Below are positions 1 to 5,807 of a stretch of 8,858 nucleotides of DNA, piece by piece (within the stretch, counting starts at the first letter, position 1; each line of letters opens with the position of its first letter). The position numbers were made by a program, and so were the translations under genes. Under the pieces are notes generated by a model. It was not told the DNA's origin. It did no database searches and saw only the letters and a program-made list of their open reading frames with translations. The stretch lies in the NCBI GenBank assembly GCA_944349915.1, contig CALVNU010000030.1, forward strand, positions 1 through 8,858, in the 5' to 3' direction. The stretch is from an uncultured Clostridia bacterium (GTDB lineage: Bacteria > Bacillota > Clostridia > Christensenellales > UBA1242).

Positions 1-617
1 GAAAAAGCACACTAATAAACTTGATACCGCGTTTCTATGACTGCTCGGACGGCGAAATTCTGCTAAATGGACAAAATGTTAAAGATTACACACAAAAACA
101 ACTTCATGATTTGATAGGCTATGTGCCTCAAAAAGGAGTTTTGTTTAGCGGAACTGTAAAATCAAATATAACATACGGCAAAGAAAATGCAACAGATGAA
201 GAAATTCAAAAAGCCATTGATATTTCTCAAGCAGACTTTGTTTATGACCTGCCAGACGGTCTTGATTATCACATTTCTCAAGGCGGGAAGAATGTTTCTG
301 GTGGACAAAAACAGCGTTTATCAATTGCAAGAGCAATAATAAAAGACCCCGATATTTTGATTTTTGATGACAGTTTTTCTGCGCTAGACTATAAAACCGA
401 CAAAGTTGTAAGACAAAAACTCAATCAAGAATATAAAAACACCACCAAGGTTATAGTTGCACAAAGAATAGGAACTATCATGAATGCCGACCAAATTATT
501 GTGCTTGACCAAGGCAAAATGGTTGGAAAAGGCACTCATAAACAACTTCTAAAAAAATGCAAAATTTATCGTGAAATTGCCCTTTCACAACTCTCCGAGG
601 AGGAACTTGAAAAATGA
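1..617 (+). CDS. ABC exporter half-transporter, degenerate-site subunit (C-terminal NBD only, 5' partial)
   Basis: This is the nucleotide-binding domain of an ABC exporter subunit; the membrane domain lies before the window. The reading frame is open from the first base, and codons from position 3 read KSTLINLIPRFYD, the end of a Walker A motif, so the TTG at 21 is not the real start. Visible motifs in order are the Q-loop (YVPQKGVLFSG), an intact signature VSGGQ (294-308), Walker B LIFDD, D-loop SALD and the switch loop. Two catalytic residues are changed: the Glu after Walker B is Asp (codon 369-371) and the switch-loop His is Gln (VAQR, codon 462-464). In heterodimeric exporters such as TM287/288 the same D/Q pair marks the subunit that builds the degenerate ATP site. 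The gene ends in a TGA that overlaps the next gene's ATG. Its partner is inferred to be that next gene; the substrate is unknown. Confidence 0.95.
   Translation, partial: KSTLINLIPRFYDCSDGEILLNGQNVKDYTQKQLHDLIGYVPQKGVLFSGTVKSNITYGKENATDEEIQKAIDISQADFVYDLPDGLDYHISQGGKNVSGGQKQRLSIARAIIKDPDILIFDDSFSALDYKTDKVVRQKLNQEYKNTTKVIVAQRIGTIMNADQIIVLDQGKMVGKGTHKQLLKKCKIYREIALSQLSEEELEK
597..604 (+). promoter_or_regulatory. Ribosome binding site for the second ABC exporter gene
   Basis: GAGGAGGA lies inside the end of the upstream gene, 9 bases before the ATG at 614. Together with the ATGA stop/start overlap it fixes the downstream start at 614 rather than the later in-frame ATG at 704, and it suggests translational coupling of the two half-transporters, which would favour equal amounts of each. 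Confidence 0.8.
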
Positions 618-2464
618 AAAAATCAAAATCATCTTTAAACCAAGAAGTTGTGGCAAAAGAGAATAACAAAGAAAAGGTTAAAAAGAAAAAAGAAATCAAT
701 TCTATGCACAAAGCAAAAGATTTTAAAGGCACAACCAAGATGTTGTTTAAAAATCTTGGCAAATATAAAGCACTTTTAATTGTTGCAGTTGTTTTTGCCA
801 TTTTTGCAACAGTGCTCAATATTGTTGGACCAAGAATTTTAAATGAACTTATGACCTTAATTTTTGGTCAAGATTATCAACTTTCGCAAATCACCAGATT
901 TGGCTTGCTTATTGTTGGAATATATGTTTTGTCTGCAATTTTAAACTATTTTCAAGGCTATTGCATGTCAAAAGTTTCTGTTCAACTTTCAAAGAAACTT
1001 CGAAGTGATATCATAAAGAAAATCAACAAACTTCCACTCAACTATTTTGACAAGCATAGTTATGGCGATGTTTTGTCAAGAGTTACAAACGATGTGGACA
1101 CTGTTGGCAACACATTGCAACGCACATTATCATCACTTATCACATCAACTGTTACAATTATAGGCATTCCTATCATAATGTTTACACTCAACTGGCAACT
1201 AACACTTATTGCACTTTTACAAATTCCTATTGCCCTTATCACAATTTTTGTTGTTGTAAAAAACAATCAAAAATATTTTGTTAAACAACAAAAATATCTG
1301 GCCGATGTTGACGGATATGTGGAAGAAAATTTTTCTGCACACAATGTTGTGAAGGCCTTTAATGCAGAGGCAAAATCGCAACAAGAATTTGATAAAATCA
1401 ACAATCGTTTGCGTATTTCATCAAAAAAGGCACAGTTCTTTTCGGGAATTGTTCATCCGCTTGTTGTATTTTCAAGCAATATCGTCTATGTGCTAATTTG
1501 TCTTGTTGGTGGATATATTGCTCTAAAGTCAAATGACGGAACTTTTCTTGCAACAATTATCACTTTTATGACATATACAAAATTGTTTAACCAACCTATT
1601 CAACAAATTGCTTCGGTTTCTTCAACTCTGCAGTCCACTGTTGCTGCAGCAGAACGCGTTTTTGAGTTTATAAATGAAAAAGATGAACCAGATGAAAGTG
1701 AAAAACGCTTGACAATTGAAAAAATAAAAGGTAAAGTAGAATTTAGAAATGTATCTTTTGGCTATACAAAAGACAAAGAGATTATTCACAACTTCAATTT
1801 TACCGCTTTGCCAGGGCAAAAAATTGCCATTGTTGGTCAAACAGGTGCAGGAAAAACAACTATCGTCAACCTGCTAATGCGCTTCTATGAAATAAACAGC
1901 GGACAAATTTTAATAGACGACATACCAACCGACCAAATGAACAGAACCTATGTGCGTTCACTCTTTGGAATGGTGCTTCAAGACACTTGGCTGTTTGAGG
2001 GCACAATCAAAGAAAATATTGCTTTTGGCAATCCAAATGCCACCGATGAAGATATTGTTAAAGCTTGCCAAATGGCAAATGTGGACCACTTTATTAGAAC
2101 AGAACCTAAAGGCTACAACATGGTGCTTGATGAAGAAACAAATATATCTGCTGGTCAAAAACAACTTATGACAATTGCAAGAGCAATGGTCCAAAACGCT
2201 CCAATGCTCATTCTTGATGAAGCCACAAGTTCGGTTGATACAAGAACGGAAATTTTGATTCAAACAGCAATGGATAGGCTTACAAAAGGCAGAACAAGTT
2301 TTGTTATTGCTCACCGTCTTTCAACAATCAAAAATGCAGACCAAATTATTGTTATGAAAGACGGCAACATTGTTGAAATTGGAAAGCATGACCAACTTCT
2401 CAAGAAAAATGGAGCATATAAAGAATTATATACAAGTCAATTTGAAACTGGAGAAAGTTTTTAA
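614..2464 (+). CDS. ABC exporter half-transporter, catalytic-site subunit (membrane domain + NBD)
   Basis: This is a complete 616-residue type IV ABC exporter half-transporter, normal in length for the family. A Lys-rich cytosolic N-terminus (10 Lys in the first 30 residues) precedes six predicted membrane segments near residues 53-75, 97-116, 172-192, 195-215, 280-304 and 310-330. The NBD has an A-loop Tyr384, Walker A GQTGAGKTT (408-416), Q-loop Gln456, signature ISAGQ (511-515), Walker B LILDE with catalytic Glu536, D-loop SSVD and switch His567. Catalytic residues are intact, but the signature has Ala for the first Gly (codon 2150-2152). This complements the D/Q subunit upstream: this protein's Walker motifs plus the upstream VSGGQ form the competent site, and the reverse pair forms the degenerate one. 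It probably exports drugs, lipids or peptides across the cytoplasmic membrane; the substrate cannot be read from sequence. Confidence 0.95.
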   Translation: MKKSKSSLNQEVVAKENNKEKVKKKKEINSMHKAKDFKGTTKMLFKNLGKYKALLIVAVVFAIFATVLNIVGPRILNELMTLIFGQDYQLSQITRFGLLIVGIYVLSAILNYFQGYCMSKVSVQLSKKLRSDIIKKINKLPLNYFDKHSYGDVLSRVTNDVDTVGNTLQRTLSSLITSTVTIIGIPIIMFTLNWQLTLIALLQIPIALITIFVVVKNNQKYFVKQQKYLADVDGYVEENFSAHNVVKAFNAEAKSQQEFDKINNRLRISSKKAQFFSGIVHPLVVFSSNIVYVLICLVGGYIALKSNDGTFLATIITFMTYTKLFNQPIQQIASVSSTLQSTVAAAERVFEFINEKDEPDESEKRLTIEKIKGKVEFRNVSFGYTKDKEIIHNFNFTALPGQKIAIVGQTGAGKTTIVNLLMRFYEINSGQILIDDIPTDQMNRTYVRSLFGMVLQDTWLFEGTIKENIAFGNPNATDEDIVKACQMANVDHFIRTEPKGYNMVLDEETNISAGQKQLMTIARAMVQNAPMLILDEATSSVDTRTEILIQTAMDRLTKGRTSFVIAHRLSTIKNADQIIVMKDGNIVEIGKHDQLLKKNGAYKELYTSQFETGESF

Positions 2465-2480
2465 AGCAAAGGAAAAATCA

Positions 2481-2487
2481 AGGAGGG
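2481..2487 (+). promoter_or_regulatory. Ribosome binding site for the MacB-like gene
   Basis: AGGAGGG ends 4 bases before the ATG at 2492, inside the 27-base gap after the exporter gene. It is a near-perfect anti-16S match. No terminator hairpin or convincing promoter lies in this short gap, so the gene is probably co-transcribed with the exporter pair. Confidence 0.8.
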
Positions 2488-2491
2488 AAAT

Positions 2492-4591
2492 ATGAGCGAA
2501 CTTGAAATAAAACATGTCTATAAAGACTATAAACTTGGCAACAAATCAAAGTTTAACGCTTTAAATGACATAAACATTTCATTTGACAAAGGCGAACTCG
2601 TTTCAATTATCGGTGAAAGCGGAAGCGGAAAAAGCACTCTTATGAATTTGATTGGAGGGCTTGATTCCGACTATACAGGTGAAATTAAAATTGGAGGAAT
2701 TGACCTTAAAACTTTTAAAGAAAAACAACTTGATGACTATCGCAAAAAGAAAATAGGGTTTGTTTTTCAATCTTTTAACCTTATTCCTCACCTGTCTATT
2801 CTTGATAATGTTACAATTGCACTAACCTTAAGCGATGTTAAAGAAAGTGTTAAACTTGAAAAAGCCAAGACTATTTTGGCTAAACTCGGACTTGAAAATC
2901 AACTTAAGAAAAAACCAACTCAACTTTCTGGCGGACAAAAACAAAGAGTTGCCATTGCAAGAGCATTGATAAATGACCCAGACATAATTTTGGCAGATGA
3001 ACCAACTGGTTCGCTTGACAGTGCTACAACCCTGCAAATTCTTGACATTTTAAAAGAAATTGCAGATGACGGCAAACTTGTCATTATGGTAACCCACTCC
3101 GAAAAAGTTGCAAGCATTTCTTCTCGAGTTGTAGAACTCTCTGACGGAAAAATTATCAAAGATGAAATAAAGAAAGACTACAAGAAAAATGAAAACACAA
3201 ACAAACTTGTGGAAGAAGATAAGACAGAGATGGTTTCATCACAAAACAAAAAAGAAAAGCACTTGTCTTTATACTCTGCCGTAAGGCTTTCATTACATAA
3301 CATGTGGGCAAGCAGAACGAAAAATTTTTTAATGGCACTAGGCGTAACAATCTCACTAATTTCCATGATTTTAATGCTGGCATTTGGGTCTGGACTTACA
3401 AGTTATATTGACTCGCTAGCGCAGTCTTACTCAAGCCCAATGATTGTAACAGTAAGCAAGAGCACTTCAACACCCGAAAATCCTATGGGTGCTATAATGG
3501 ACCTTATAACTCCATCAACTTTTACAAATGAAGACATTGACGATGTTGTAAATCAAATCAACAACCACCTTGAAAGTCAATCCATTGAATACAGAGTTGA
3601 CAAAAACGAACTCGGATATGGCTTTTCAACGATGACAGGAATGTCTAATGGCTCCGCAACAATCAATTTTGAAGCCGATGGCGAAGAAAAATCTGCATCT
3701 ATATTCTATCTTTACACCACCCCACCATATTATACCGAAGAACAACTTTTGGCAGGCACACTTAGTGGGCAAGCAACCGAAGATAGCGAAACTGGTGAAA
3801 TGATTGGAGAAATCATGGTGTCGGCCAAAATTGCTAATGAAATGGGACTGGAAAGTTATGAAGATGCTATCGGAAAAATTGTTACAGTAAAAGTAAATTA
3901 TCAAACAGATTCGGATGCAACATCTATTATTCCTATAAATCAAAAATGTAAAATTACCGCCATTGTTGATGTGAATATGTTTGAACAAATGCTTGTTATG
4001 TATGTCGATTATGACTATCTTTCTTCACTTGTAGCAGAACAAGATGCAACACTTTCACCAACTGCAATCTATATAAACACAGACAGCGAAAACACAACAA
4101 ACATAATCAACAACTTTTTATCTACAACCCAAAATTATACAGGTTCTGTTGAAAATCAAATGGCAAGTATGTTTACAGAAATGTTGTCCACCTTTTCAAT
4201 TGCGCTTGCAATCATCGCAGGAATTTCACTTATAGTTGCAATGATAATGATTTTGGTTGTCCTTTATATGAGCGTTTCGGAGCGAACAAGAGAAATTGGC
4301 GTTTTAAAATCTATTGGCGCAAGAAAGCGTGATATCAAAAAAATATTTACTACAGAAAGTTTCTTGATTGGTCTGTTTAGCGGAATTGTAGGCATTATCT
4401 TTGCTGGTGTTGTTGGCGGAATTTTAATTTTAATTTTCAAAGCAATACTTGGATTTGCCCCACTCTCATTCTATTGGTACTACTTTGTGATTGCACTTGT
4501 ACTTTCTGTTGTGATAAGCGTTCTTGCCGGACTCTACCCTGCTTCAAAGGCTGCAAAACTTGACCCAGTTGAATCTTTAAGACATGAATAA
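2492..4591 (+). CDS. MacB-like ABC transporter, fused ATPase and FtsX-type permease
   Basis: This is a 699-residue single-chain transporter of the MacB/LolD-FtsX (type VII) class. The N-terminal ATPase (about 1-225) has Walker A GESGSGKST (41-49), Q-loop Gln93, signature LSGGQ (145-149), Walker B ILADE with Glu170, and switch His202, all intact. A charged linker (about 226-260) leads to membrane segment 1 (about 279-303), a large extracytoplasmic domain rich in Ser, Thr, Asn and acidic residues (about 304-560), then segments 2-4 (about 567-592, 624-650 and 661-683). The cytosolic loop SERTREIGVLKSIGA and the C-terminal GLYPASKAAKLDPVESLR are family hallmarks. MacB proteins act as homodimeric mechanotransmitters, coupling ATP hydrolysis to movement outside the membrane. 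No MacA-type adaptor or TolC-like channel gene is seen in this window, which fits a monoderm. The operon position suggests work alongside the exporter pair; substrate unknown, with export of or resistance to peptides or antibiotics a guess from the family. Confidence 0.95.
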   Translation: MSELEIKHVYKDYKLGNKSKFNALNDINISFDKGELVSIIGESGSGKSTLMNLIGGLDSDYTGEIKIGGIDLKTFKEKQLDDYRKKKIGFVFQSFNLIPHLSILDNVTIALTLSDVKESVKLEKAKTILAKLGLENQLKKKPTQLSGGQKQRVAIARALINDPDIILADEPTGSLDSATTLQILDILKEIADDGKLVIMVTHSEKVASISSRVVELSDGKIIKDEIKKDYKKNENTNKLVEEDKTEMVSSQNKKEKHLSLYSAVRLSLHNMWASRTKNFLMALGVTISLISMILMLAFGSGLTSYIDSLAQSYSSPMIVTVSKSTSTPENPMGAIMDLITPSTFTNEDIDDVVNQINNHLESQSIEYRVDKNELGYGFSTMTGMSNGSATINFEADGEEKSASIFYLYTTPPYYTEEQLLAGTLSGQATEDSETGEMIGEIMVSAKIANEMGLESYEDAIGKIVTVKVNYQTDSDATSIIPINQKCKITAIVDVNMFEQMLVMYVDYDYLSSLVAEQDATLSPTAIYINTDSENTTNIINNFLSTTQNYTGSVENQMASMFTEMLSTFSIALAIIAGISLIVAMIMILVVLYMSVSERTREIGVLKSIGARKRDIKKIFTTESFLIGLFSGIVGIIFAGVVGGILILIFKAILGFAPLSFYWYYFVIALVLSVVISVLAGLYPASKAAKLDPVESLRHE

Positions 4592-4744
4592 TAACAAAAA
4601 CTTGCTCGGCAATTTTCACTTGAATAAGAATAACTTTTGAATAACAAAGTATTTTAAGTAAATTATAAATTTCTTTAAAAAATCACAAGAAGATATAATT
4701 AAAGCAAGAATAAATTTTAAAAGAAAACTAAACATCTTGCAAAC

Positions 4745-4781
4745 AAAAAAGCATTAACTTGTTTTGTGTTAATGCTTTTTT
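4745..4781. terminator. Bidirectional intrinsic terminator between convergent operons
   Basis: A perfect 14-base-pair inverted repeat (arms 4745-4758 and 4768-4781) surrounds a 9-base loop. The core pairs are GCATTAAC with GTTAATGC, flanked by six A on the left and six T on the right. Read on either strand the core hairpin is followed by a T tract, as intrinsic terminators require. It lies 153 bases after the MacB-like gene on the plus strand and 41 bases after the DUF2238-like gene on the minus strand, so it should end both transcripts. Confidence 0.9.
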
Positions 4782-4822
4782 ATTTATTTTAATGCTTTAT
4801 TTTTTCAACAATTTATCAAAAT

Positions 4823-5806
4823 TTATTTTGATGATTTTTGCTGGCTTTTATTTGTCTTTTTTGTTTGGTTTTTATTTTGAATTGTCTTTTTGTTTGATTG
4901 ATTTTTTGTTAATTTTTTATTTTCTAGTTTTTGCTCTGCATTTTTATTGTCTTTATCTTCTTTAGTGATTTCTTTTATTTGCTCAACATTTTCCTTCGTT
5001 TTGTCTTCTTGCTTACCTGTAAAATCTGTTTCCTTTTCCGCTTTTACTGCGTTCTCTTTTATTTGCATACCGTTTTCAACACTGTTTTCTGCTTGACTTT
5101 TATAAGTCAAGTTCTGTTCAAGCAAAACATCTTCACGAATAAGTTGTTTTTCAATAAAATTGATGCCTAAAGATTTTTTTGAAAACTTTCCAATCACAAA
5201 GTGGAAGAAAAATATTGTTGCACCAGTTGTGTTGCAAACCAAATCAAGCATTGTATCGCCAACAAGCGGTTGATTTACTCCAGGAAGTTTTTCGCCTTGC
5301 ATTGTTTGATTAAACAAATTGTCTGCGCCCCATTCAAAAATTTCCCAAAGCACTTCAATTGCAAGAGAGAAACAAAAGCAGAAGAAAATAACCAAAACCA
5401 CACTCATCTTTTTATAATTGCCAAGTCTAGATATCACAAAAATCCCACACATTGCAACCAAATAGCCCATCAAAATATGAATAACAATGTCGTACCAACT
5501 TACAAGATAATAGACATTGAGCACAGAGCCAATCAAGCCTGCAAAAATCAAATAAATTTCTATTGAAAGAAAAACCACATTGTTAAATCTTCTTCCAAAT
5601 ATGCCTTCAATTGCAAGTGGTACAAGTGATAAAATTGCTATGCAAATTGCCGGTACTATACGATTGTTTGGGTCATAGACAAAGCCATAATAAAAAGCAA
5701 GCGCAACACAGGCAAGGCACAGCAGAGCCATTACCACAAGGTTGATGATTCTAAAAATTTGATTATGCTTTTGAAGATTTTTAAAAGCGGTCCAATTTTT
5801 TCTCAT
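4823..5806 (-). CDS. YjdF/DUF2238-like polytopic membrane protein with a long Lys/Asn-rich tail
   Basis: This 327-residue protein has six predicted membrane segments (near residues 17-44, 50-70, 76-102, 106-128, 134-157 and 187-208). Conserved polar residues sit in or beside the membrane: WYDIVIH (Asp106, His110), EVLWEIFEW (Glu151, Glu155, Glu158) and DTMLDLVCNTTGA (Asp184, Asp188, Asn192). This pattern resembles the YjdF/DUF2238 family of uncharacterised membrane proteins and, more loosely, VanZ-like proteins; the acidic/His set could bind a metal, which is inference only. From about residue 210 the chain is soluble, with a Lys/Glu/Asn/Gln-rich tail; the last 30 residues are almost entirely Lys, Asn, Gln, Thr and Ser. 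The start is one base after the valS stop, with AGGGGA 5 bases upstream, so it is probably translationally coupled to valS. The biochemical role is unknown; family assignment was made by motif recall. Confidence 0.8.
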   Translation of the reverse strand: MRKNWTAFKNLQKHNQIFRIINLVVMALLCLACVALAFYYGFVYDPNNRIVPAICIAILSLVPLAIEGIFGRRFNNVVFLSIEIYLIFAGLIGSVLNVYYLVSWYDIVIHILMGYLVAMCGIFVISRLGNYKKMSVVLVIFFCFCFSLAIEVLWEIFEWGADNLFNQTMQGEKLPGVNQPLVGDTMLDLVCNTTGATIFFFHFVIGKFSKKSLGINFIEKQLIREDVLLEQNLTYKSQAENSVENGMQIKENAVKAEKETDFTGKQEDKTKENVEQIKEITKEDKDNKNAEQKLENKKLTKNQSNKKTIQNKNQTKKTNKSQQKSSK

Positions 5807-5807
5807 A

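Noticed and set aside
704..706. Alternative later start for the second ABC exporter gene, removing the Lys-rich N-terminus
   Set aside because: The GAGGAGGA site and the ATGA overlap both support 614. The ATG at 704 is preceded only by A-rich sequence without a comparable ribosome binding site.
1958..2314. 118-codon minus-strand Cys-rich reading frame inside the exporter NBD
   Set aside because: It is an antisense shadow of the conserved Q-loop to switch-loop region. The Cys residues come from reading GCA/ACA-type sense codons backwards, and no start signal is present.
4671..4744. Possible small RNA: a perfect TATAAT at 4694-4699 ahead of the terminator hairpin, in the gap after the MacB-like gene
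   Set aside because: The region is so A+T-rich that TATAAT is expected by chance. The sequence 17 bases upstream (TTCTTT) is a poor -35 match and there is no extended -10. The stretch is adequately explained as the operon's 3' untranslated region.
4759..4965. 68-codon plus-strand reading frame encoding a very hydrophobic Phe/Leu-rich peptide
   Set aside because: It starts at a TTG in the terminator loop, has no ribosome binding site, and is the antisense of the Lys/Asn-rich tail: AAA/AAC-rich codons read backwards give Phe/Leu/Val, so the hydrophobicity is an artefact.
5201..5566. 121-codon plus-strand reading frame opposite the membrane-protein gene
   Set aside because: It is antisense to a complete gene with clear membrane segments and conserved motifs, has no ribosome binding site, and has no family resemblance.
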